Shown piece after piece: positions 1 through 6,862 of a DNA stretch of 7,234 nt. The stretch's first letter is position 1. Each line of letters starts with the position of its first letter. A model generated the notes under the pieces. The model had not been told where the DNA came from, did no database searches, and was given only the letters and a program-made list of their open reading frames with translations. Source of the DNA: Syntrophaceae bacterium UBA6112 (GTDB lineage: Bacteria; Desulfobacterota; Syntrophia; Syntrophales; UBA5619); assembly GCA_002423465.1 (NCBI GenBank), contig DIWG01000009.1:19185-26418 (forward strand). Direction: 5' to 3'. The translations under genes and the position numbers were made by a program.

Positions 1-313
1 GGCGACGTACCGGGAAGGTCTGATTGCCTATGCGAATCCGATCTGCTCCGAGATCGAACGGTCGGTCGAATATTTCCGTTCCACATTCGGCGCTGAAACC
101 ATCAACAAAATCATCGTGTCCGGCGGCGGCGGGCTGATTCCGGGGCTGGTGGCCGATCTGGGCAACCGGCTGGGGATCGAAACGGAACTCGTCAATCCAT
201 TCAAGAAGATCCAATCGGACAAAAAGGTTCTGGAGCCGGAGACGGCGGAGTGCATCGGCCCGATTGCCGCCGTTTGCGTGGGGCTGGCTTTGCGGAAGAT
301 AGGTGACCAATGA
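1..313 (+). CDS. pilM: PilM, type IV pilus cytoplasmic actin-like protein (C-terminal part)
   Basis: This is the last 103 codons of a gene that begins before the window; the reading frame starts at position 2. PilM is a cytoplasmic FtsA/actin-like ATP-binding protein that docks on the PilN N-terminal tail and links the pilus motors to the inner-membrane complex. The fragment has the family's helix with IERSVEYF (residues 19-26). It then has the glycine-rich nucleotide-binding loop KIIVSGGGGLIPGL (about residues 36-49), a GIETELVNPF segment and a closing IGPIAAVCVGLALR helix, all typical of PilM C-termini. The stop codon overlaps the pilN start as ATGA, so translation is probably coupled. The family call rests on the motifs plus the pilNOPQ genes that follow; the N-terminal half is not visible. 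Confidence 0.93.
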   Translation, partial: ATYREGLIAYANPICSEIERSVEYFRSTFGAETINKIIVSGGGGLIPGLVADLGNRLGIETELVNPFKKIQSDKKVLEPETAECIGPIAAVCVGLALRKIGDQ

Positions 314-858
314 TCAAAATCAATCTTCTTCCGTACCGGGAAAAGGCAAAGAAGGAAAATCTGCAGCGCCAGATCGTCATTCTGGCCGGCACCCTGGTAT
401 TGTTTCTGCTGATCCTCCTCGGCGTGCACCTCTATTTCACCATGAGCGTCAGCGGTCTGGAGACGAAGATCAAAGAGGCGGATGCCCAACTGATCGTCCT
501 GAACAAGAAGGTCGGTGATGTCGAGGGTTTCAAGCGGGATAAGAAGGAGCTGGAGCAGAAGTTGGGGGTGATCAAGTCGCTCGAGGGAAACCGCCTCTTC
601 CCCGTCCGCATGCTGGATGAGATCAACCGCATCATTCCCGCAAGAGACATCTGGCTGGAAAAAATCTTGGAGAATGGGCCGGAACTCCGCATCGAGGGGA
701 TCGCCCGGGACAGCATCACGGTGGCCGGCTTCATGAAGAGTCTGGAAAAAGTCGAATTCATCCGGTCCGTCGATCTCGTGGTCTCCAAGGAAAAAGAGGT
801 TTCCGGTGTGAAACTACAGCAGTTCATCCTGAACTGCGGCATCAAAAGGGGGATGTGA
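310..858 (+). CDS. pilN: PilN, type IV pilus inner-membrane alignment protein
   Basis: PilN is a 182-residue bitopic inner-membrane protein that joins cytoplasmic PilM to periplasmic PilO/PilP. The N-terminus carries the PilM-binding signature INLLPYR (residues 4-10), followed by a basic stretch, one transmembrane helix (about 22-44) and a charged coiled-coil region (about 47-90). A compact alpha/beta domain (about 98-178), with the form expected of the PilN ferredoxin-like fold, closes the protein. The length is normal for the family. The start is fixed by the signature lying directly at the N-terminus and by the ATGA overlap with pilM; an AGGTGA ribosome-binding match lies at 301-306. A GC-rich environment leaves several overlapping open frames here, but only this one has family motifs. 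Confidence 0.96.
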   Translation: MIKINLLPYREKAKKENLQRQIVILAGTLVLFLLILLGVHLYFTMSVSGLETKIKEADAQLIVLNKKVGDVEGFKRDKKELEQKLGVIKSLEGNRLFPVRMLDEINRIIPARDIWLEKILENGPELRIEGIARDSITVAGFMKSLEKVEFIRSVDLVVSKEKEVSGVKLQQFILNCGIKRGM

Positions 859-862
859 ATCG

Positions 863-1525
863 ATGGCCGTCACTGTAGAGGATCTCAAGAAACTCTCCCC
901 CAAGATGAGGATGCTGATCGTTGGCGGGATCTGTCTCCTCCTCGGTTATTTCTATTATATGTTCTTCTTCCAGGAGATTTTGGCAAAGCAAATCGCCCTC
1001 GATGCCAAGCTGACGGAACTCGAACAGCAGGTTGCGGAGAAGGAAAAGGTTGCGGCCCAGATCGGCCGGTATATGCGCGAGATCAAAACCCTGCAGGAAT
1101 CGTTCAAGATCGCCCTGCTGAAGCTTCCCAATCAGCGGGAGATCCCGGCGCTCTTCGATTCCGTGGCCGTGGCCGGCAGGAGGTCCGGGGTGGATTTTCT
1201 GCTGTTCGAGCCGAAGCCGCCGGAGAAGAAACCCCCGGAACCGAAACCGGCGACCCCTCCGAAACCTGCCGCCAAAGCCCCCCCGGGTCAGCCGCCGAAA
1301 CCGGCCGTTCCGGAGAAATTTTACGATGAGATCCCGGTGAAGGTGGAGATTTCCGCCGGTTTCCACAACACGCTTGCCTTTTTCGATCAGGTGGGCCGGC
1401 TGCCCCGGATCGTCAATATCGAACAGATCGAGATGGGAGGGGCCACGGATGTGAAGGGGCGGGGACGGAACGTCAAGACGTCCTGCATCGTGAAAACGTA
1501 CATGTTTGTGGAAAAGAAGCCATGA
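863..1525 (+). CDS. pilO: PilO, type IV pilus inner-membrane alignment protein with a proline-rich insert
   Basis: PilO (220 residues) is the partner of PilN in the periplasmic alignment ring and influences pilus assembly and the state of the secretin gate. It has a short cytoplasmic tail, a transmembrane helix (about 16-36), a coiled coil (about 40-85) and an alpha/beta domain. That domain contains the family-typical stretches EKFYDEIPVKVEISAGFHN (151-169) and LAFFDQVGRLPRIVNI (171-186). Between FEP and EKFYDEIP lies an unusual low-complexity segment (residues 117-150) with 16 prolines plus Lys and Ala. From memory, the equivalent loop of Pseudomonas PilO is only a few residues long. AGGGGGA at 847-853 is the likely ribosome-binding site. 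The gene starts 4 nt after pilN and ends in an ATGA overlap with pilP. Confidence 0.95.
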   Translation: MAVTVEDLKKLSPKMRMLIVGGICLLLGYFYYMFFFQEILAKQIALDAKLTELEQQVAEKEKVAAQIGRYMREIKTLQESFKIALLKLPNQREIPALFDSVAVAGRRSGVDFLLFEPKPPEKKPPEPKPATPPKPAAKAPPGQPPKPAVPEKFYDEIPVKVEISAGFHNTLAFFDQVGRLPRIVNIEQIEMGGATDVKGRGRNVKTSCIVKTYMFVEKKP

Positions 1526-2100
1526 CGAGACGGCATTCCATCGCGGCCCTGGCGGCCGGCGCCCTGATCCTGCTGCTTGCCGGCGGGGCGACCCTCGCCG
1601 CGGTTCCGGCGACCCCCGGCCCGGGAGCGACTCCGGCCATGCCGGCAGCCGGTCCCGGAAAACCGGCGGCAACGACCGTTCCCGCGGCGGTTCCGGCGCC
1701 GCCCGCGGATTATCATTATCAGTCGTCCGGAAAACAGGATCCGTTCCAGCCCTTCCTGGAATTGGATCAGGCCCTGCTGAAGAAGAAGCAGGAGGAACAG
1801 AAGAAAAAGGCGGCGGCGAAGGGGCGCCCCATCTCGCCGCTCCAGCAGTCGGAAATTGCGCAGTTCCGCCTGGTCGGCATCGCCGGGAATGACCAAAAAC
1901 GCACGGCGATTGTCGAGGAGCGAACCACGAAAAAATACTATCCGCTCGCGGTCGGGAGCTACATCGGCCCGAACGAGGGCCGGGTCGCGGAGATCCTCGC
2001 CGACCGGGTGGTGGTGGAGGAGCGGGGTGAAACCCGGGACAAAAAGACGAAAAAAATGCAGATGAGGCGGATTCCGCTGTTGCTTCGTCAAGAACCATAA
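1522..2100 (+). CDS. pilP: PilP, periplasmic linker between PilN/PilO and the PilQ secretin
   Basis: PilP (192 residues) connects the inner-membrane PilN/PilO ring to the N-terminal domains of PilQ. The N-terminus has two arginines and a hydrophobic stretch (about 6-28) that could be a cleaved signal peptide, with TLA-AV near residue 26, or an uncleaved anchor. A Pro/Ala-rich linker (about 27-62) follows, then the conserved DPFQPF motif (73-78) and a very basic segment (86-101). The C-terminal beta-domain (about 110-190) includes FRLVGIAGN and YYPLAVGSYIGPNEGRVAEI. There is no cysteine anywhere, so the lipobox present in several characterised PilP proteins is absent. The start codon overlaps the pilO stop (ATGA). 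Motifs, size and position between pilO and pilQ agree. Confidence 0.94.
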   Translation: MTRRHSIAALAAGALILLLAGGATLAAVPATPGPGATPAMPAAGPGKPAATTVPAAVPAPPADYHYQSSGKQDPFQPFLELDQALLKKKQEEQKKKAAAKGRPISPLQQSEIAQFRLVGIAGNDQKRTAIVEERTTKKYYPLAVGSYIGPNEGRVAEILADRVVVEERGETRDKKTKKMQMRRIPLLLRQEP

Positions 2101-2111
2101 GAGGGAAAACC

Positions 2112-4253
2112 ATGGAACGGGCAATACGATGCGCATGGCTTGTTTTTCTCGCGGTGATCATAACGACCTCCCTTCCGCCGTCATGGGGCGCGAACCCCGC
2201 GGCGTCGGCCGCGGCCGCACCGACGGTCAACGCGGGCTACCTGGAGAACGTCGCCTTTGAGCGGCTTCCGGGAAAGGAACGGGTGATCCTGACGGTATCG
2301 CAGCAGTCCGGGATGACCGTCGAGAGTCAGCGGGGCAATGTGGTGCTGGTCCGCCTGGAGAACCTCTTCGTTCCCGAGGGGCTCCGGCGTCCCCTCGCCG
2401 ATCCGGCCCTGGTCAATATCCTTCGGGTGACGCCCGCCCAGAAAATCGCCGATGGCCGATTGTGGGTCATTGCGACGATCGACTTGAAGCAGCGGGTTCC
2501 CTACAGCATCCGGCAGGAAGGGATGAATGTCCTGATCGATTTCAATGTGACCTCCCTGGCGGCGGCGCTGCCGGAAAAACCACTGAAGGTCGAACCGATC
2601 CAGGCGGCGCAGCCCACTGAAAAAGCGGCAGCCAGCGCGGCGGAGAAGGGTGTTGCGGGAGAGGCCAGCAAAGAGAGAAAGGTCCATGGCGGCCCCCGGA
2701 TCTCACTCGATGTCCAGGATTCCGATATCAAAGCGGTCTTTCGCCTGCTGTCCGAACTGGGGAAAGTGAGCATCGTCTCCGGCGACGAAGTCAAGGGACC
2801 CGTGACCCTCCTTCTGAGGGATGTCCCCTGGGATCAGGCGCTCGACACCATCCTTGGGATCAAAGGTTTATCCAAGGTCGAAAAAGACAATGTCATCATG
2901 GTGATGAGCAATGACAATTTCCAGAAACTGAAGAAGGCCGAGGAGGATTTGGCGAAAAAAGCCGAGGAGGAACGGATAAGACGGCAGAGGAATCAATTAT
3001 ATACGGAGCCGCTGATCACGCGAATCGTGCCGATTAAATATCGTCTGCTTCAGTCCATCAAAAAAATCGATATGAAAAGGGATGTTCTGATCACCGGTTC
3101 CGTGAAGGAGTCTTCTGCCGGGGCCGGTGATTTGAAAGCTTTGCCGTCCGGTGGGCCGGAGCTTTCCGCGGGCGGCGGACAGCTTAAAAAAGATGCCGGC
3201 GCTGCGGGCCCAGGGGGCGAGACGACAACCCAAAAGGTTTCCATGGAAGGCGCGGGTGATTTTATTCAACTCCTGCAAAGTTTTCTGAGTACGGATGCGG
3301 ACGGCAAGCAGAGGGGCTGGATCGGCGCCGATCCGGAAACCAACAGCATCATCATCACGGCAAGCAAGAGTGATCTGGTTAAAATCATGGACATGATCGC
3401 CAAAATCGATATTCCGACCGACCAGATCCTGATCAAAGCCAATATCGTGGAAACGACGAAGAGCACCGCCCGCAACCTCGGTATCCAGTGGGGAGGCGTA
3501 TTTGGAAGAAAGGTCGGGGATCAGAGCTTATATGTCACTCCCGGAGGTTCGGGAGGTTCGACGACGCCGCCGGGGAGCGCCCTGGATGGAAGCTATACGG
3601 CTGCCTCCGGCGCAAAGGGAATGAGCGGCCAGGGGTACGGGGTCAATTTCCCGGCGTCGTCGATTCTCGGCGTCGGCCCCGCCTCGCTGGGGTTGCTGTT
3701 TGGGACGATCGGCGGCAATATCCTGGATGTTCAGTTAAGCGCCCTGCAGAATGACGGCAAGCTGAACATTCTTTCCAGCCCTTCCCTGGTGACGCTGGAC
3801 AATCAGATGGCCTCTACCGAAAATGGCGAGGATGTTCCGGTGGTCACGCCGGCCACGTCCACGTCTCCGGCGACCGTCACCTGGAAAAGAGCCGTTTTGC
3901 GTCTGGAAATAACGCCCCACGTGGTTGACGGGAAAAACATCAAGATGACGATCGTCGTTAGAAAGGATGAGGCGGATTTTACACGGTCTGTGCAGGGCAA
4001 TCCTCCGATTTTTGTGAAAGAGACGAAGACGGACCTGGTCGTCGCGGACGGAGAGACCATCGTGATTTCCGGTTTGACCAAGCAGAAAAAAGATAACTCC
4101 ACCAGCGGGGTGCCCTGGTTAAAAGATGTCCCCGTACTGGGCTGGCTCTTCAAGGGGGAAGGGAAGAACGAGTCGATGGAAGAGGTGCTCATCTTCATCA
4201 CCCCCAATATCATGAAGCCGCAGGAAGTGGCCGGAATTCAGACCGGGTTTTGA
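2112..4253 (+). CDS. pilQ: PilQ, type IV pilus outer-membrane secretin
   Basis: PilQ (713 residues) forms the gated outer-membrane pore through which the pilus passes. Domains in order are a signal peptide (about 1-27, ending SWGA) and a single AMIN domain (about 41-148), expected to bind peptidoglycan. A low-complexity linker (150-195) leads to an STN/N0 domain (about 197-268). A charged helix (270-294) is followed by an N1/NolW-type domain (about 300-436) interrupted by a Gly/Ala/Ser-rich insert (331-378). The secretin domain (about 437-702) has LNILSSPSLVTLDNQMAS (551-568), the signature GVPWLKDVPVLGWLFKG (666-682) and EVLIFITPNIM (691-701). A Gly/Ser-rich loop at 475-513 lies in the variable part of the barrel. 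A GAGGG ribosome-binding site is at 2101-2105. The aroK/aroB genes that follow pilQ in many gammaproteobacteria are absent. Confidence 0.97.
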   Translation: MERAIRCAWLVFLAVIITTSLPPSWGANPAASAAAAPTVNAGYLENVAFERLPGKERVILTVSQQSGMTVESQRGNVVLVRLENLFVPEGLRRPLADPALVNILRVTPAQKIADGRLWVIATIDLKQRVPYSIRQEGMNVLIDFNVTSLAAALPEKPLKVEPIQAAQPTEKAAASAAEKGVAGEASKERKVHGGPRISLDVQDSDIKAVFRLLSELGKVSIVSGDEVKGPVTLLLRDVPWDQALDTILGIKGLSKVEKDNVIMVMSNDNFQKLKKAEEDLAKKAEEERIRRQRNQLYTEPLITRIVPIKYRLLQSIKKIDMKRDVLITGSVKESSAGAGDLKALPSGGPELSAGGGQLKKDAGAAGPGGETTTQKVSMEGAGDFIQLLQSFLSTDADGKQRGWIGADPETNSIIITASKSDLVKIMDMIAKIDIPTDQILIKANIVETTKSTARNLGIQWGGVFGRKVGDQSLYVTPGGSGGSTTPPGSALDGSYTAASGAKGMSGQGYGVNFPASSILGVGPASLGLLFGTIGGNILDVQLSALQNDGKLNILSSPSLVTLDNQMASTENGEDVPVVTPATSTSPATVTWKRAVLRLEITPHVVDGKNIKMTIVVRKDEADFTRSVQGNPPIFVKETKTDLVVADGETIVISGLTKQKKDNSTSGVPWLKDVPVLGWLFKGEGKNESMEEVLIFITPNIMKPQEVAGIQTGF

Positions 4254-4321
4254 GAACCATGACTCATGCAATCCGGTACAAGCCGGAGAGTGAAACGAAT
4301 ATCATTGATCAGGCTGTGGTC

Positions 4322-4327
4322 AAGGAG
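4322..4327 (+). promoter_or_regulatory. Ribosome-binding site of the Sel1 lipoprotein gene
   Basis: AAGGAG lies 6 nt before the ATG at 4334. This decides between that start and two in-frame upstream candidates (TTG at 4250, ATG at 4259), neither of which has a comparable Shine-Dalgarno match. The ATG at 4334 also places the lipoprotein signal peptide directly at the N-terminus. Confidence 0.8.
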
Positions 4328-4333
4328 ACGGAT

Positions 4334-5302
4334 ATGATGAAATATTTGGCCAGATTTATGATGATGGCCTTCATGGCTGCCGTGTTTTGGGGTCTTGCGG
4401 GTTGCGCTCCGGCGAATTATCAAAAAGGGATCAAAAACTATCAACCGGACGATGTCGCCGCGGCCGTCCGCGAACTGAAGCCGCTGGCCGAGCAGGGCAA
4501 TGCCGAGGCCCAGTTCAATCTGGGCTCGCTGTACTACCAGGGATGGGGTGTGCCTCAGGATTACGGGAAAGCGACCGAATGGCTGCGTAAATCCGCCGAA
4601 CAGGGCTATGTATTCGCCCAGGTCACGCTGGGCTCCATCTATGCCGAGGGCGTTCAGGGAAAGATTCAACAAAACTATCCCCAGGCGCTCATGTGGTTCA
4701 TCTTTGCCGCGGCCCAGGGCGATCGGGAGGCCATGGAATTCAGGGATGCGATGGCGAAGCGGATGACGCCGACGCAGATTGCGGAGGCGCAAAAGCTGGC
4801 CCGGGAATTCAAACCGCGGAATGTCTATACGAAAGCGCTTGAGGAATACAGGATCCTTGGCGAAAAGGGGAATGCCGACGCCCAGTTCAAGGTCGGGTTG
4901 ATCTACTACAGAGGTCAGGGTGTCCCGGCCGATTACTCGGAGGCCCTCAACTGGTTCAGGAAGGCCGCGCTGCAGGGCCATCCGCTCGCCCGGTACAATG
5001 CCGGCTACATGTACGAAAAAGGGGAAGGGACGCCGCAGGACTATCTGGAAGCGGCAAAGTATTACCGGCAGGCGGCGGAGCAGGGCAATCCGCTGGCCCA
5101 GTACAACCTGGGCTGCCTGTATGAAAAAGGTCAGGGTGTGCCGCTGGATGAGGTGCAGGCCCTGAAGTGGTACAATCTGGCGGCGATCCATGGAGAAATC
5201 CAGGCCAGAACGGCGCGGGATCGCATCACCGTCTGGATGACGACCGCGCAGGTCGCCGAGGCGCAGCGTCTGGCGCGTGAATTCAAGATCGTAGGAAAAT
5301 AA
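4334..5302 (+). CDS. Sel1-repeat lipoprotein downstream of pilQ, possible secretin helper
   Basis: This is a 322-residue predicted lipoprotein: a methionine-rich hydrophobic signal ends in LAGC with the acylated Cys at residue 24. The mature part is an alpha-helical solenoid of five Sel1-like (TPR-related) repeats of about 36 residues, at about 56-91, 92-129, 180-215, 216-251 and 252-287. They carry the usual A-x-x-LG-x-[LI]-Y-x-x-G-x-GV-x-x-D-x-x-[KE]A pattern. A helical cap, M-T-x-x-Q-[IV]-A-E-A-Q-[KR]-LAREFK, occurs twice, after repeat 2 (about 145-160) and at the C-terminus (about 303-318). The protein therefore looks like two fused repeat-plus-cap units. Sel1 proteins are scaffolds for protein-protein contacts. 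The gene lies 80 nt after pilQ on the same strand with no clear terminator between. By analogy with the TPR lipoproteins PilF/PilW/Tgl it could assist PilQ, but that is inference; the exact function is unknown. Confidence 0.9.
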   Translation: MMKYLARFMMMAFMAAVFWGLAGCAPANYQKGIKNYQPDDVAAAVRELKPLAEQGNAEAQFNLGSLYYQGWGVPQDYGKATEWLRKSAEQGYVFAQVTLGSIYAEGVQGKIQQNYPQALMWFIFAAAQGDREAMEFRDAMAKRMTPTQIAEAQKLAREFKPRNVYTKALEEYRILGEKGNADAQFKVGLIYYRGQGVPADYSEALNWFRKAALQGHPLARYNAGYMYEKGEGTPQDYLEAAKYYRQAAEQGNPLAQYNLGCLYEKGQGVPLDEVQALKWYNLAAIHGEIQARTARDRITVWMTTAQVAEAQRLAREFKIVGK

Positions 5303-5324
5303 GGTCGGCCTTTTATGGGTAGTG

Positions 5325-5331
5325 AAGGAGG
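5325..5331 (+). promoter_or_regulatory. Strong ribosome-binding site of the Ig-like lipoprotein gene
   Basis: AAGGAGG, a near-complete anti-16S match, ends 7 nt before the ATG at 5339. It selects that start over the in-frame ATG at 5315, which lies upstream of the site, and puts the basic start of the signal peptide (MRKWSR) at the N-terminus. Confidence 0.85.
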
Positions 5332-5338
5332 ATGGGTT

Positions 5339-6724
5339 ATGCGCAAGTGGTCTCGTTTATCATTGCTATTCCTATGCATCTTGACGCTCTTTGTCGGCGG
5401 CTGCGGCGGCGGCAGCGGCAGTTCGGCCGATCCGATGGGGACGGGAACCGTTCAATTCATCGACGAAAAAGGGGCGATCCTCTACCCTCAAACGGCGGGC
5501 AACCCCTTGGTCTTTACCGTCATGCCGGGAGAAACCCGCCAACTGATCGTCTGGGTCACGAACGCCCGCAACGGCGGGGCGACCATCGTGCCGGTGATCG
5601 GTGAGAATGTGACCTTTACCCTGCTCACCCCCGGCAACGGCGGCTCCATCACCCGGGTGAACGACGAGACGGACGCCAAAGGTTGGGCCGTGGGCCTCTA
5701 TACGGCGGGGAACAATTTCGCGACGGATGAGGTCCGCGTCACCACCGGAGTCGGCGCCACGGCCCACGTCACCATCATGAAGGCGGGCGGCACCGTCGGC
5801 CCGCGGCTGGCTTCCCTTGCGGCTTCGCCCACATCGGTTGCGGCGGGAGGGAGCAGCGTCATCACGGCCACGGTGGCCGATGGGAACGGCAACCCGATGA
5901 TCGGCGAAACCGTCACGTTCACGCTTCCGGTGAACGCAAGCGGCGGAGGCTTCGTCTCGTCCGCTACGGCCGTCACCGACGCCAGCGGCATTGCCGAGGT
6001 GATCTATCAGGCGGGGAGCAATTCGCCGCTCCTCGATGTTTCCGACACCGTCCGGGCGACCCTAACAAACGGCTCCAGCAAGGCGGTGGTCATCACCCGC
6101 AGCGCCGCGCCGACGCCGGACCCGACCACACCTCTTTCAATTACGGTCGCGGCGTCTCCCGACTCCGTAACCGCCGGGCAGGCAAGCATCGTCACCGCCA
6201 CGGTGACCGGCGACGACAATGACGGCGTCACGGTGACATTCTCGCTGACCAGCAATATCGGCTCGACCCTGTCGGCCACATCCGCGGTGACGGACGGCAG
6301 CGGCAATGCGGTTGTTACCTATCAGCCGGGGAACGCAACTCCGACTTTGACCGTGTCGGATACGATCAGGGTGAACGTCGGCAGCATATCGAGTTCTACG
6401 ACGATCACGAGGACCGGTACAGCGCCATTGTCCTACAATCTCACTATCAGTGCTGCCCCAGCGACATTGGCGACTGATCCTGGCGATAGTGTCATCACGG
6501 CAAACCTGAAGGATACTGCGGGAACGGCAATCAGCGGCGAGACGATCACTTTTACCTGCACAAAAGGTAATCTAAATGGTGCAGCTCCACCAGCGACGGC
6601 AACAACAGACGGCAGCGGAAACGCTGTCGTAACCTACACAAATACAGCAGCCGGACCCGGAACAGCAACTGTCACGGCCACATGGGGTGCATACTCGAAT
6701 TCCGTGGTTATAAACATACCGTAA
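5339..6724 (+). CDS. Lipoprotein with four tandem bacterial Ig-like (Big_1/invasin-type) domains
   Basis: This is a 461-residue predicted lipoprotein. The signal MRKWSRLSLLFLCIL leads to the lipobox VGGC (Cys 22), followed by a Gly/Ser linker. Four beta-rich repeats follow at about 36-147, 156-255, 265-359 and 364-461. Each has the Big_1-type features of a leading ...SPTSV/SPDSV strand (clear in repeats 2-3), V-[TI]-A-x-[VL] and ETVTFT/VTVTFS. Each also has a T-D-x-x-G-x-A-x-x-x-Y motif, at 111-121, 213-223, 318-328 and 423-433. The first repeat is the most divergent. The protein ends with the last strand of repeat 4, so it has no C-terminal anchor beyond the lipid. Such arrays act as rigid stalks or adhesive modules in envelope proteins; the ligand here is unknown. 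The codon composition of repeat 4 differs from repeats 2-3. The gene is 36 nt after the Sel1 gene and is probably co-transcribed. Confidence 0.88.
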   Translation: MRKWSRLSLLFLCILTLFVGGCGGGSGSSADPMGTGTVQFIDEKGAILYPQTAGNPLVFTVMPGETRQLIVWVTNARNGGATIVPVIGENVTFTLLTPGNGGSITRVNDETDAKGWAVGLYTAGNNFATDEVRVTTGVGATAHVTIMKAGGTVGPRLASLAASPTSVAAGGSSVITATVADGNGNPMIGETVTFTLPVNASGGGFVSSATAVTDASGIAEVIYQAGSNSPLLDVSDTVRATLTNGSSKAVVITRSAAPTPDPTTPLSITVAASPDSVTAGQASIVTATVTGDDNDGVTVTFSLTSNIGSTLSATSAVTDGSGNAVVTYQPGNATPTLTVSDTIRVNVGSISSSTTITRTGTAPLSYNLTISAAPATLATDPGDSVITANLKDTAGTAISGETITFTCTKGNLNGAAPPATATTDGSGNAVVTYTNTAAGPGTATVTATWGAYSNSVVINIP

Positions 6725-6761
6725 CGGTTGCAACCAAAGAGGGTTTCATTTCAAGAAAGGT

Positions 6762-6799
6762 CCGCAGATTCCTCCCCCAGCTGGGGGAGGAACCTGCGG
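6762..6799. repeat. 38-nt near-perfect inverted repeat (REP-like palindrome)
   Basis: The left arm CCGCAGATTCCTCCCCCAG (6762-6780) and the right arm CTGGGGGAGGAACCTGCGG (6781-6799) pair over 19 positions with a single A/C mismatch and no spacer. The flanking bases do not pair. There is no T-tract on either side, so it is not a standard intrinsic terminator. The CCTCCCC/GGGGAGG core recurs in the hairpin at 6863-6890, which suggests a REP/BIME-like intergenic element; it may also act as a transcript-end stabiliser. Confidence 0.75.
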
Positions 6800-6862
6800 C
6801 AGCAGCGGCGGTCATTATGGCGCGGTGAGAAGAGATACGGGCATTCTGCTCGAAGGGACGGC

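Noticed and set aside
842..2230. Long minus-strand open frame (462 codons) opposite pilO and pilP
   Set aside because: It is antisense to well-supported pil genes, has Arg/Pro/Gly-rich low-complexity translation and no recognisable domain. Open antisense frames are expected in GC-rich coding DNA.
4272..4287. Small hairpin TCCGG-TACAAG-CCGGA after pilQ as a terminator
   Set aside because: The stem is only 5 bp with no T-tract, which is too weak to call a terminator.
4250..4333. Upstream in-frame starts (TTG 4250, ATG 4259) for the Sel1 protein
   Set aside because: They would place about 25-28 polar residues ahead of the lipoprotein signal and lack a good ribosome-binding site; the ATG at 4334 has AAGGAG at the right distance.
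4238..5191. Minus-strand open frame of 317 codons opposite the Sel1 gene
   Set aside because: It mirrors the repeat structure of the Sel1 gene, has no signal or domain of its own, and no ribosome-binding site or neighbouring gene supports it.
5301..5312. AAGG-TCGG-CCTT followed by TT just after the Sel1 stop as a terminator
   Set aside because: The stem is only 4 bp and the next gene's Shine-Dalgarno site follows closely; more likely chance.
6726..6735. Perfect palindrome GGTTGCAACC after the Ig-like gene as an operator
   Set aside because: It is a 10-bp palindrome with no second copy or promoter nearby; it could be chance.
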